Origin: Elmis aenea
Taxonomy: Eukaryota; Arthropoda; Insecta; Coleoptera; Elmidae
Length of the DNA: 64,000 bases
NCBI GenBank assembly: GCA_947652605.1
Contig: OX393581.1
Coordinates: 9,924,640 to 9,988,639 of the forward strand
Direction of reading: 5' to 3'
The position numbers and the translations under genes are program-made. Positions 36,701 through 51,400 of this stretch are shown one piece after another (position 1 is the stretch's first letter; each line of letters opens with the position of its first letter). The notes below the pieces were generated by a model. It did no database searches. It was not told the origin of the DNA and saw only the letters and a program-made list of their open reading frames with translations.

Positions 36701-39400
36701 GCTCATTGAAAGACATATGCAAAACAATTGTATTCATGTAAAGAGGCGATGGATAAACTATTTCTGTGATATACAAATCAATAATTAAAATTGTTTCGAA
36801 ATAGTCGCTCAAGGAACATATGTATTAACTAATGCACGGTATTTTTAGGAAATTATTAAAAATTAAAACCAGCTCATTGAAAGACATATGCAAAACAATT
36901 GTATTCATGTAAAGAGGCGATAGATAAACTGTTCCTGTGATATACAAATCAATAATTGAAATTGTTTCGAAATAGTCGCTCAAGGAACATATGTATTAAC
37001 TAAAGCACGGTATTTTTAGGAAATTATTAAAAATTAAAACCAGCTCATTGAAAGACATATGCAAAACAATTGTATTCATGTAAAGAGGCGATGGATAAAC
37101 TGTTCCTGTGATATACAAATCAATAATTAAAATTGTTTAGAAATAGTCGCTCAAGGAACATATGTATTAACTAATGCACGGTATTTTTAGGAAATTATTA
37201 AAAATTAAAACCAGCTCATTGAAAGACATATGCAAAACAATTGTATTCATGTAAAGAGGCGATAGATAAACTGTTCCTGTGATATACAAATCAATAATTG
37301 AAATTGTTTCGAAATAGTCGCACAAGGAACATATGTATTAACTAATGCACGGTATTTTTAGGAAATTATTAAAAATTAAAACCAGCTCATTGAAAGACAT
37401 ATGCAAAACAATTGTATTCATGTAAAGAGGCGATGGATATACTGTTCCTGTCATATACAAGTCAATAATTAAAATTGTTTAGAAATAGTCGCTCAAGGAA
37501 CATATGTATTAACTAAAGCACGGTATTTTTAGGAAATTATTAAAAATTAAAACCAGCTCATTGAAAGACATATGCAAAACAATTGTATTCATGTAAAGAG
37601 GCGATGGATAAACTGTTCCTGTGATATACAAATCAATAATTAAAATTGTTTCGAAATAGTCGCTCAAGGAACATATGTATTAACTAATGCACGGTATTTT
37701 TAGGAAATTATTAAAAATTAAAACCAGCTCATTGAAAGACATATGCAAAACAATTGTATTCATGTAAAGAGGCGATAGATAAACTGTTCCTGTGATATAC
37801 AAATCAATAATTGAAATTGTTTCGAAATAGTCGCACAAGGAACATATGTATTAACTAATGCACGGTATTTTTAGGAAATTATTAAAAATTAAAACCAGCT
37901 CATTGAAAGACATATGCAAAACAATTGTATTCATGTAAAGAGGCGATGGATATACTGTTCCTGTCATATACAAATCAATAATTAAAATTGTTTAGAAATA
38001 GTCGCTCAAGGAACATATGTATTAACTAAAGCACGGTATTTTTAGGAAATTATTAAAAATTAAAACCAGCTCATTGAAAGACATATGCAAAACAATTGTA
38101 TTCATGTAAAGAGGCGATGGATAAACTGTTCCTGTGATATACAAATCAATAATTAAAATTGTTTCGAAATAGTCGCTCAAGGAACATATGTATTAACTAA
38201 TGCACGGTATTTTTAGGAAATTATTAAAAATTAAAACCAGCTCATTGAAAGACATATGCAAAACAATTGTATTCATGTAAAGAGGCAATAGATAAACTGT
38301 TCCTGTGATATACAAATCAATTATTGAAATTGTTTCGAAATAGTCGCACAAGGAACATATGTATTAACTAATGCACGGTATTTTTAGGAAATTATTAAAA
38401 ATTAAAACCAGCTCATTGAAAGACATATGCAAAACAATTGTATTCATGTAAAGAGGCGATGGATATACTGTTCCTGTCATATACAAATCAATAATTAAAA
38501 TTGTTTAGAACTAGTCGCTCAAGGAACATATGTATTAACTAAAGCACGGTATTTTTAGGAAATTATTAAAAATTAAAACCAGCTCATTGAAAGACATATG
38601 CAAAACAATTGTATTCATGTAAAGAGGCGATGGATAAACTGTTCCTGTGATATACAAATCAATAATTAAAATTGTTTCGAAATAGTCGCTCAAGGAACAT
38701 ATGTATTAACTAATGCACGGTATTTTTAGGAAATTATTAAAAATTAAAACCAGCTCATTGAAAGACATATGCAAAACAATTGTATTCATGTAAAGAGGCG
38801 ATAAATAAACTGTTCCTGTGATATACAAATCAATAATTAAAATTGTTTCGAAATAGTCGCCCAAGGAACATATGTATTAACTAAAGCACGGTATTTTTAG
38901 GAAATTATTAAAAATTAAAACCAGCTCATTGAAAGACATATGCAAAACAATTGTATTCATGTAAAGAGGCGATGGATATACTGTTCCTGTCATATACAAA
39001 TCAATAATTAAAATTGTTTAGAAATAGTCGCTCAAGGAACATATGTATTAACTAAAGCACGGTATTTTTAGGAAATTATTAAAAATTAAAACCAGCTCAT
39101 TGAAAGACATATGCAAAACAATTGTATTCATGTAAAGAGGCGATGGATAAACTGTTCCTGTGATATACAAATCAATAATTAAAATTGTTTCGAAATAGTC
39201 GCTCAAGGAACATATGTATTAACTAATGCACGGTATTTTTAGGAAATTATTAAAAATTAAAACCAGCTCATTGAAAGACATATGCAAAACAATTGTATTC
39301 ATGTAAAGAGGCGATAGATAAACTGTTCCTGTGATATACAAATCAATAATTGAAATTGTTTCGAAATAGTCGCACAAGGAACATATGTATTAACTAATGC
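33800..39400. repeat. Uninterrupted paralogue of the retrotransposon-carrying locus
   Basis: Left half matches about 12.1-15.5 kb at an offset of 21694/21695: GATATACATAC 13531 and 35225; AAAATGGTTTCG 14237 and 35932; GATAAATAAAC 14711 and 36406; GATGGATATAC 14882 and 36577. Right half matches 21663-23380 at an offset of 15927: GAACTAG 22581 and 38508, with nine consecutive monomers of the same type order. There is no retrotransposon. The corresponding target GTATT is at 37585-37589. Two extra monomers lie near 36.7-37.1 kb. Confidence 0.8.
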
Positions 39401-40119
39401 ACGGTATTTTTAGGAAATTATTAAAAATTAAAACCAGCTCATTGAAAGACATATGCAAAACAATTGTAATCATGTAAAGAGGCGATGGATAAACTGTTCC
39501 TGTGATATACATACAAATCAATAATTAAAATTGTTCAGAAATAGTCGCTCAAAGAACATATGTATTAACTAATGCACGGTATTTTTAGGAAATTATTAAA
39601 AATTAAAACCAGCTCATTGAAAGACATATGCAAAACAATTGTATTCATGTAAAGAGGCGATGGATAAACTGTTCCTGTGATATACAAATCAATAATTAAA
39701 ATTGTTCAGAAATAGTCGCTCAAGGAACATATGTATTAACCAATGCACGGTATTTTTAGGAAATTATTAAAAATTAAAACCAGCTCATTGAAAGACATAT
39801 GCAAAACAATTGTATTCATGTAAAGAGGCGATGGATAAACTGTTCCTGTCATATACAAATCAATAATTGAAATTGTTTCGAAATAGTCGCACAAGGAACA
39901 TATGTATTAACTAAAGCACGGTATTTTTAGGAAATTATTAAAAATTAATGCCAGCTCATTGAAAGACATATGCAAAACAATTGTATTCATGTAAAGAGGC
40001 GATAAATAAACTGTTCCTGTGATATACAAATCAATAATTAAAATTGTTTAGAAATAGTCGCTCAAGGAACATATGTATTAACTAAAGCACGGTATTTTTA
40101 GGAAATTATTAAAAATTAA

Positions 40120-43100
40120 AACCAGCTCATTGAAAGACATATGCAAAACAATTGTATTCATGTAAAGAGGCGATGGATAAACTGTTCCTGTGATATACAA
40201 ATCAATAATTAAAATCGTTTAGAAATAGTCGCCCATGGAACATATGTATTAACTAAAGCACGGTATTTTTAGGAAATTATTAAAAATTAAAACCAGCTCA
40301 TTGAAAGACATATGCAAAACAAATGTATTCCTGTAAAGAGGCGATGGATAAACTGTTCCTGTGATATACAAATCAATAATTAAAATTGTTTAGAAATAGT
40401 CGCACAAGGAACATATGTATTAACTAATGCACGGTATTTTTAGGAAATTATTAAAAATTAAAACCAGCTCATTGAAAGACATTTGCAAAACAATTGTATT
40501 CATGTAAAGAGGCGATGGATAAACTGTTCCTGTCATATACAAATCAATAATTGAAATTGTTTCGAAATAGTCGCACAAGGAACATATGTATTAACTAAAG
40601 CACGGTATTTTTAGGAAATTATTAAAAATTAAAACCAGCTCATTGAAAGACATATGCAAAACAATTGTATTCATGTAAAGAGGCGATGGATAAACTGTTC
40701 CTGTGATATACATACAAATCAATAATTAAAATTGTTCAGAAATAGTCGCACAAGGAACATATGTATTAACTAATGCACGGTATTTTTAGGAAATTATTAA
40801 AAATTAAAACCAGCTCATTGAAAGACATATGCAAAACAATTGTATTCATGTAAAGAGGCGATGGATAAACTGTTCCTGTGATATACAAATCAATAATTAA
40901 AATTGTTTTGAAATAGTCGCTCAAGGAACATATGTATTAACTAATGCACGGTATTTTTAGGAAATTATTAAAAATTAAAACCAGCTCATTGAAAGACATA
41001 TGCAAAACAATTGTATTCATGTAAAGAGGCGATAGATAAACTGTTCCTGTGATATACAAATCAATAATTGAAATTGTTTCGAAATAGTCGCACAAGGAAC
41101 ATATGTATTAACTAATGCACGGTATTTTTAGGAAATTATTAAAAATTAAAACCAGCTCATTGAAAGACATATGCAAAACAATTGTATTCATGTAAAGAGG
41201 CGATGGATAAACTGTTCCTGTGATATACAAATCAATAATTAAAATTGTTCAGAAATAGTCGCTCAAGGAACATATGTATTAACTAATGCACGGTATTTTT
41301 AGGAAATTATTAAAAATTAAAACCAGCTCATTGAATGACATATGCAAAAAAATTGTATTCCTGTGAAAAGGCGATGGATAAACTGTTCCTGTGATATACA
41401 AATCAATAATTAAAATTGTTTAGAAACAGTCGCTCAAGGAACATATGTATTAACTAAAGCACGGTATTTTTAGGAAATTATTAAAAATTAAAACCAGCTC
41501 ATTGAAAGACATATGCAAAACAATTGTATTCATGTAAAGAGGCGATGGATAAACTGTTCCTGTCATATACAAATCAATAATTGAAATTGTTTCGAAATAG
41601 TCGCACAAGGAACATATGTATTAACTAAAGCACGGTATTTTTAGGAAATTATTAAAAATTAATGCCAGCTCATTGAAAGACATATGCAAAACAATTGTAT
41701 TCATGTAAAGAGGCGATGGATAAACTGTTCCTGTGATATACAAATCAATAATTAAAATTGTTTCGAAATAGTCGCTCAAGGAACATATGTATTAACTAAT
41801 GCACGGTATTTTTAGGAAATTATTAAAAATTAATACCAGCTCATTGAAAGACATATGCAAAACAATTGTATTCATGTAAAGAGGCGATGGATAAACTGTT
41901 CTTGTCATATACAAATCAATAATTGAAATTGTTTCGAAATAGTCGCCCAAGGAACATATGTATTAACTAAAGCACGGTATTTTTAGGAAATTATTAAAAA
42001 TTAAAACCAGCTCATTGAAAGACATATGCAAAACAATTGTATTCATGTAAAGAGGCGATGGATAAACTGTTCCTGTGATATACATACAAATCAATAATTA
42101 AAATTGTTCAGAAATAGTCGCACAAGGAACATATGTATTAACTAATGCACGGTATTTTTAGGAAATTATTAAAAATTAAAACCAGCTCATTGAAAGACAT
42201 ATGCAAAACAATTGTATTCATGTAAAGAGGCGATGGATAAACTGTTCCTGTGATATACAAATCAATAATTAAAATTGTTCAGAAATAGTCGCTCAAGGAA
42301 CATATGTATTAACTAAAGCACGGTATTTTTAGGAAATTATTAAAAATTAATGCCAGCTCATTGAAAGACATATGCAAAACAATTGTATTCATGTAAAGAG
42401 GCGATGGATAAACTGTTCCTGTGATATACAAATCAATAATTAAAATTGTTTCGAAATAGTCGCTCAAGGAACATATGTATTAACTAATGCACGGTATTTT
42501 TAGGAAATTATTAAAAATTAAAACCAGCTCATTGAAAGACATATGCAAAACAATTGTATTCATGTAAAGAGGCGATGGATAAACTGTTCTTGTCATATAC
42601 AAATCAATAATTGAAATTGTTTCGAAATAGTCGCCCAAGGAACATATGTATTAACTAAAGCACGGTATTTTTAGGAAATTATTAAAAATTAAAACCAGCT
42701 CATTGAAAGACATATGCAAAACAATTGTATTCATGTAAAGAGGCGATGGATAAACTGTTCCTGTGATATACATACAAATCAATAATTAAAATTGTTCAGA
42801 AATAGTCGCTCAAAGAACATATGTATTAACTAATGCACGGTATTTTTAGGAAATTATTAAAAATTAAAACCAGCTCATTGAAAGACATATGCAAAACAAT
42901 TGTATTCATGTAAAGAGGCGATGGATAAACTGTTCCTGTGATATACAAATCAATAATTAAAATTGTTCAGAAATAGTCGCTCAAGGAACATATGTATTAA
43001 CTAATGCACGGTATTTTTAGGAAATTATTAAAAATTAAAACCAGCTCATTGAATGACATATGCAAAAAAATTGTATTCCTGTAAAAAGGCGATGGATAAA

Positions 43101-43560
43101 CTGTTCCTGTGATATACAAATCAATAATTAAAATTGTTTAGAAACAGTCGCTCAAGGAACATATGTATTAACTAAAGCACGGTATTTTTAGGAAATTATT
43201 AAAAATTAAAACCAGCTCATTGAAAGACATATGCAAAACAATTGTATTCATGTAAAGAGGCGATGGATAAACTGTTCCTGTCATATACAAATCAATAATT
43301 GAAATTGTTTCGAAATAGTCGCACAAGGAACATATGTATTAACTAAAGCACGGTATTTTTAGGAAATTATTAAAAATTATTGCCAGCTCATTGAAAGACA
43401 TATGCAAAACAATTGTATTCATGTAAAGAGGCGATAGATAAACTGTTCCTGTGATATACAAATCAATAATTAAAATTGTTTAGAAATAGTCGCTCAAGGA
43501 ACATATGTATTAACTAAAGCACGGTATTTTTAGGAAATTATTAAAAATTAAAACCAGCTC
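40120..43560. repeat. Higher-order repeat R2, about 20 monomers
   Basis: Marker AAAATCGTTTAG with CGCCCATGGAAC occurs at 40211 and 43643, spacing 3432 bp (20 x 171 + 12, three ATAC insertions). GACATTTGC recurs at 40478 and 44081, spacing 3603 bp, that is one monomer more, so one unit was gained at about 43.75-43.92 kb. Confidence 0.75.
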
Positions 43561-45969
43561 ATTGAAAGACATATGCAAAACAATTGTATTCATGTAAAGA
43601 GGCGATGGATAAACTGTTCCTGTGATATACAAATCAATAATTAAAATCGTTTAGAAATAGTCGCCCATGGAACATATGTATTAACTAAAGCACGGTATTT
43701 TTAGGAAATTATTAAAAATTAAAACCAGCTCATTGAAAGACATATGCAAAACAATTGTATTCATGTAAAGAGGCGATGGATAAACTGTTCCTGTGATATA
43801 CAAATCAATAATTAAAATTGTTCAGAAATAGTCGCTCAAGGAACATATGTATTAACTAATGCACGGTATTTTTAGGAAATTATTAAAAATTAAAACCAGC
43901 TCATTGAAAGACATATGCAAAACAAATGTATTCCTGTAAAGAGGCGATGGATAAACTGTTCCTGTGATATACAAATCAATAATTAAAATTGTTTAGAAAT
44001 AGTCGCACAAGGAACATATGTATTAACTAATGCACGGTATTTTTAGGAAATTATTAAAAATTAAAACCAGCTCATTGAAAGACATTTGCAAAACAATTGT
44101 ATTCATGTAAAGAGGCGATGGATAAACTGTTCCTGTCATATACAAATCAATAATTGAAATTGTTTCGAAATAGTCGCACAAGGAACATATGTATTAACTA
44201 AAGCACGGTATTTTTAGGAAATTATTAAAAATTAAAACCAGCTCATTGAAAGACATATGCAAAACAATTGTATTCATGTAAAGAGGCGATGGATAAACTG
44301 TTCCTGTGATATACATACAAATCAATAATTAAAATTGTTCAGAAATAGTCGCACAAGGAACATATGTATTAACTAATGCACGGTATTTTTAGGAAATTAT
44401 TAAAAATTAAAACCAGCTCATTGAAAGACATATGCAAAACAATTGTATTCCTGTAAAGAGGCGATGGATAAACTGTTCCTGTGAAATACAAATCAATAAT
44501 TAAAATTGTTTAGAAATAGTCGCTCAAGGAACATATGTATTAACTAAAGCACGGTATTTTTAGGAAATTATTAAAAATTAAAACCAGCTCATTGAAAGAC
44601 ATATGCAAAACAATTGTATTCCTGTAAAGAGGCGATGGATAAACTGTTCCTGTGATATACAAATCAATAATTAAAATTGTTTAGAAATAGTCGCTCAAGG
44701 AACATATGTATTAACTAAAGCACGGTATTTTTAGGAAATTATTAAAAATTAATACCAGCTCATTGAAAGACATATGCAAAACAATTGTATTCATGTAAAG
44801 AGGCGATGGATAAACTGTTTCTGTGACATACAAATCAATAATTAAAATTGTTCAGAAATAGTCGCTCAAGGAACATATGTATTAACTAAAGCACGGTATT
44901 TTTAGGAAATTATTAAAAATTAAAACCAGCTCATTGAAAGACATATGCAAAACAATTGTATTCATGTAAAGAGGCGATGGATAAACTGTTCCTGTGATAT
45001 ACAAATCAATAATTAAAATTGTTTCGAAATAGTCGCTCAAGGAACATATGTATTAACTAAAGCACGGTATTTTTAGGAAATTATTAAAAATTAAAACCAG
45101 CTCATTGAAAGACATATGCAAAACAATTTTATTCATGTAAAGAGGCGATGGATAAACTGTTCCTGTGATATACAAATCAATAATTAAAATTGTTTAGAAA
45201 TAGTCGCTCAAGGAACATATGTATTAACTAAAGCACGGTATTTTTAGGAAATTATTAAAAATTAAAACCAGCTCATTGAAAGACATATGCAAAACAATTT
45301 TATTCATGTAAAGAGGCAATGGATAAACTGTTCCTGTCATATACAAATCAATAATTAAAATTGTTTAGAAATAGTCGCTCAAGGAACATATGTATTAACT
45401 AAAGCACGGTATTTTTAGGAAATTATTAAAAATTAAAACCAGCTCATTGAAAGACATATGCAAAACAATTGTATTCATGTAAAGAGGCGATGGATAAACT
45501 GTTCCTGTGATATACAAATCAATAATTAAAATTGTTTCGAAATAGTCGCTCAAGGAACATATGTATTAACTAAAGCACGGTATTTTTAGGAAATTATTAA
45601 AAATTAAAACCAGCTCATTGAAAGACATATGCAAAACAATTGTATTCATGTAAAGAGGCGATGGATAAACTGTTCCTGTGATATACAAATCAATAATTAA
45701 AATTGTTTCGAAATAGTCGCACAAGGAACATATGTATTAACTAAAGCACGGTATTTTTAGGAAATTATTAAAAATTAAAACCAGCTCATTGAAAGACATA
45801 TGCAAAACAATTGTATTCATGTAAAGAGGCGATGGATATACTGTTCCTGTCATATACAAATCAATAATTAAAATTGTTTAGAAATAGTCGCTCAAGGAAC
45901 ATATGTATTAACTAAAGCACGGTATTTTTAGGAAATTATTAAAAATTAAAACCAGCTCATTGAAAGACA

Positions 45970-47690
45970 TATGCAAAACAATTGTATTCATGTAAAGAGG
46001 CGATAGATAAACTGTTCCTGTGATATACAAATCAATAATTGAAATTGTTTCGAAATAGTCGCACAAGGAACATATGTATTAACTAATGCACGGTATTTTT
46101 AGGAAATTATTAAAAATTAAAACCAGCTCATTGAAAGACATATGCAAAACAATTGTATTCATGTAAAGAGGCGATGGATAAACTGTTCTTGTCATATACA
46201 AATCAATAATTGAAATTGTTTCGAAATAGTCGCCCAAGGAACATATGTATTAACTAAAGCACGGTATTTTTAGGAAATTATTAAAAATTAAAACCAGCTC
46301 ATTGAAAGACATATGCAAAACAATTGTATTCATGTAAAGAGGCGATGGATAAACTGTTCCTGTGATATACATACAAATCAATAATTAAAATTGTTCAGAA
46401 ATAGTCGCTCAAAGAACATATGTATTAACTAATGCACGGTATTTTTAGGAAATTATTAAAAATTAAAACCAGCTCATTGAAAGACATATGCAAAACAATT
46501 GTATTCCTGTAAAGAGGCGATGGATAAACTGTTCCTGTGATATACAAATCAATAATTAAAATTGTTTAGAAATAGTCGCTCAAGGAACATATGTATTAAC
46601 TAAAGCAAGGTATTTTTGGGATATTATTAAAAATTAAAACCAGCTCATTGAAAGACATATGCAAAACAATTGTATTCCTGTAAAGAGGCGATGGATAAAC
46701 TGTTCCTGTGATATACAAATCAATAATTAAAATTGTTTCGAAATAGTCGCTCAAGGAACATATGTATTAACTAATGCACGGTATTTTTAGGAAATTATTA
46801 AAAATTAAAACCAGCTCATTGAAAGACATATGCAAAACAATTGTATTCATGTAAAGAGGCGATAGATAAACTGTTCCTGTGATATACAAATCAATAATTG
46901 AAATTGTTTCGAAATAGTCGCACAAGGAACATATGTATTAACTAATGCACGGTATTTTTAGGAAATTATTAAAAATTAAAACCAGCTCATTGAAAGACAT
47001 ATGCAAAACAATTGTATTCATGTAAAGAGGCGATGGATATACTGTTCCTGTCATATACAAATCAATAATTAAAATTGTTTAGAACTAGTCGCTCAAGGAA
47101 CATATGTATTAACTAAAGCACGGTATTTTTAGGAAATTATTAAAAATTAAAACCAGCTCATTAAAAGACATATGCAAAACAATTGTATTCATGTAAAGAG
47201 GCGATGGATAAACTGTTCCTGTGATATACAAATCAATAATTAAAATTGTTTCGAAATAGTCGCTCAAGGAACATATGTATTAACTAATGCACGGTATTTT
47301 TAGGAAATTATTAAAAATTAAAACCAGCTCATTGAAAGACATATGCAAAACAATTGTATTCATGTAAAGAGGCGATAAATAAACTGTTCCTGTGATATAC
47401 AAATCAATAATTAAAATTGTTTAGAAATAGTCGCTCAAGGAACATATGTATTAACTAAAGCACGGTATTTTTAGGAAATTATTAAAAATTAAAACCAGCT
47501 CATTGAAAGACATATGCAAAACAATTGTATTCATGTAAAGAGGCGATGGATATACTGTTCCTGTCATATACAAATCAATAATTAAAATTGTTTAGAAATA
47601 GTCGCTCAAGGAACATATGTATTAACTAAAGCACGGTATTTTTAGGAAATTATTAAAAATTAAAACCAGCTCATTGAAAGACATATGCAA
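45970..47690. repeat. Higher-order repeat R3, copy 1
   Basis: Ten monomers recurring at about 48539-50260, offset 2569 bp (15 x 171 + 4). Shared rare variants are AAGGTATTTTTGGGATATT (46607 and 49176), GAACTAGTCG (near 47082 and 49651) and CATTAAAAGAC (47159 and 49728). Confidence 0.83.
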
Positions 47691-48436
47691 AACAATTTTA
47701 TTCATGTAAAGAGGCAATGGATAAACTGTTCCTGTCATATACAAATCAATAATTAAAATTGTTTAAAAATAGTCGCTCAAGGAACATATGTATTAACTAA
47801 AGCACGGTATTTTTAGGAAATTATTAAAAATTAAAACCAGCTCATTGAAAGACATATGCAAAACAATTGTATTCATGTAAAGAGGCGATGGATAAACTGT
47901 TCCTGTGATATACAAATCAATAATTAAAATTGTTTCGAAATAGTCGCTCAAGGAACATATGTATTAACTAAAGCACGGTATTTTTAGGAAATTATTAAAA
48001 ATTAAAACCAGCTCATTGAAAGACATATGCAAAACAATTGTATTCATGTAAAGAGGCGATGGATAAACTGTTCCTGTGATATACAAATCAATAATTAAAA
48101 TTGTTTCGAAATAGTCGCACAAGGAACATATGTATTAACTAAAGCACGGTATTTTTAGGAAATTATTAAAAATTAAAACCAGCTCATTGAAAGACATATG
48201 CAAAACAATTGTATTCATGTAAAGAGGCGATGGATATACTGTTCCTGTCATATACAAATCAATAATTAAAATTGTTTAGAAATAGTCGCTCAAGGAACAT
48301 ATGTATTAACTAAAGCACGGTATTTTTAGGAAATTATTAAAAATTAAAACCAGCTCATTGAAAGACATATGCAAAACAATTGTATTCATGTAAAGAGGCG
48401 ATAGATAAACTGTTCCTGTGATATACAAATCAATAA

Positions 48437-51400
48437 TTAAACTTGTTTCGAAATAGTCGCTCAAGGAACATATGTATTAACTAATGCACGGTATTTTTAG
48501 GAAATTATTAAAAATTAAAACCAGCTCATTGAAAGACATATGCAAAACAATTGTATTCATGTAAAGAGGCGATAGATAAACTGTTCCTGTGATATACAAA
48601 TCAATAATTGAAATTGTTTCGAAATAGTCGCACAAGGAACATATGTATTAACTAATGCACGGTATTTTTAGGAAATTATTAAAAATTAAAACCAGCTCAT
48701 TGAAAGACATATGCAAAACAATTGTATTCATGTAAAGAGGCGATGGATAAACTGTTCTTGTCATATACAAATCAATAATTGAAATTGTTTCGAAATAGTC
48801 GCCCAAGGAACATATGTATTAACTAAAGCACGGTATTTTTAGGAAATTATTAAAAATTAAAACCAGCTCATTGAAAGACATATGCAAAACAATTGTATTC
48901 ATGTAAAGAGGCTATGGATAAACTGTTCCTGTGATATACATACAAATCAATAATTAAAATTGTTCAGAAATAGTCGCTCAAAGAACATATGTATTAACTA
49001 ATGCACGGTATTTTTAGGAAATTATTAAAAATTAAAACCAGCTCATTGAAAGACATATGCAAAACAATTGTATTCCTGTAAAGAGGCGATGGATAAACTG
49101 TTCCTGTGATATACAAATCAATAATTAAAATTGTTTAGAAATAGTCGCTCAAGGAACATATGTATTAACTAAAGCAAGGTATTTTTGGGATATTATTAAA
49201 AATTAAAACCAGCTCATTGAAAGACATATGCAAAACAATTGTATTCCTGTAAAGAGGCGATGGATAAACTGTTCCTGTGATATACAAATCAATAATTAAA
49301 ATTGTTTCGAAATAGTCGCTCAAGGAACATATGTATTAACTAATGCACGGTATTTTTAGGAAATTATTAAAAATTAAAACCAGCTCATTGAAAGACATAT
49401 GCAAAACAATTGTATTCATGTAAAGAGACGATAGATAAACTGTTCCTGTGATATACAAATCAATAATTGAAATTGTTTCGAAATAGTCGCACAAGGAACA
49501 TATGTATTAACTAATGCACGGTATTTTTAGGAAATTATTAAAAATTAAAACCAGCTCATTGAAAGACATATGCAAAACAATTGTATTCATGTAAAGAGGC
49601 GATGGATATACTGTTCCTGTCATATACAAATCAATAATTAAAATTGTTTAGAACTAGTCGCTCAAGGAACATATGTATTAACTAAAGCACGGTATTTTTA
49701 GGAAATTATTAAAAATTAAAACCAGCTCATTAAAAGACATATGCAAAACAATTGTATTCATGTAAAGAGGCGATGGATAAACTGTTCCTGTGATATACAA
49801 ATCAATAATTAAAATTGTTTCGAAATAGTCGCTCAAGGAACATATGTATTAACTAATGCACGGTATTTTTAGGAAATTATTAAAAATTAAAACCAGCTCA
49901 TTGAAAGACATATGCAAAACAATTGTATTCATGTAAAGAGGCGATAAATAAACTGTTCCTGTGATATACAAATCAATAATTAAAATTGTTTCGAAATAGT
50001 CGCTCAAGGAACATATGTATTAACTAAAGCACGGTATTTTTAGGAAATTATTAAAAATTAAAACCAGCTCATTGAAAGACATATGCAAAACAATTGTATT
50101 CATGTAAAGAGGCGATGGATATACTGTTCCTGTCATATACAAATCAATAATTAAAATTGTTTAGAAATAGTCGCTCAAGGAACATATGTATTAACTAAAG
50201 CACGGTATTTTTAGGAAATTATTAAAAATTAAAACCAGCTCATTGAAAGACATATGCAAAACAATTGTATTCATGTAAAGAGGCGATGGATAAACTGTTC
50301 CTGTGATATACAAATCAATAATTAAAATTGTTTCGAAATAGTCGCTCAAGGAACATATGTATTAACTAATGCACGGTATTTTTAGGAAATTATTAAAAAT
50401 TAAAACCAGCTCATTGAAAGACATATGCAAAACAATTGTATTCATGTAAAGAGGCGATAGATAAACTGTTCCTGTGATATACAAATCAATAATTGAAATT
50501 GTTTCGAAATAGTCGCACAAGGAACATATGTATTAACTAATGCACGGTATTTTTAGGAAATTATTAAAAATTAAAACCAGCTCATTGAAAGACATATGCA
50601 AAACAATTGTATTCATGTAAAGAGGCGATAAATAAACTGTTCCTGTGATATACAAATCAATAATTAAAATTGTTTCGAAATAGTCGCTCAAGGAACATAT
50701 GTATTAACTAAAGCACGGTATTTTTAGGAAATTATTAAAAATTAAAACCAGCTCATTGAAAGACATATGCAAAACAATTGTATTCATGTAAAGAGGCGAT
50801 GGATATACTGTTCCTGTCATATACAAATCAATAATTAAAATTGTTTAGAAATAGTCGCTCAAGGAACATATGTATTAACTAAAGCACGGTATTTTTAGGA
50901 AATTATTAAAAATTAAAACCAGCTCATTGAAAGACATATGCAAAACAATTGTATTCATGTAAAGAGGCGATGGATAAACTGTTCCTGTGATATACAAATC
51001 AATAATTAAAATTGTTTCGAAATAGTCGCTCAAGGAACATATGTATTAACTAATGCACGGTATTTTTAGGAAATTATTAAAAATTAAAACCAGCTCATTG
51101 AAAGACATATGCAAAACAATTGTATTCATGTAAAGAGGCGATAGATAAACTGTTCCTGTGATATACAAATCAATAATTGAAATTGTTTCGAAATAGTCGC
51201 ACAAGGAACATATGTATTAACTAATGCACGGTATTTTTAGGAAATTATTAAAAATTAAAACCAGCTCATTGAAAGACATATGCAAAACAATTGTATTCAT
51301 GTAAAGAGGCGATGGATAAACTGTTCTTGTCATATACAAATCAATAATTGAAATTGTTTCGAAATAGTCGCCCAAGGAACATATGTATTAACTAAAGCAC

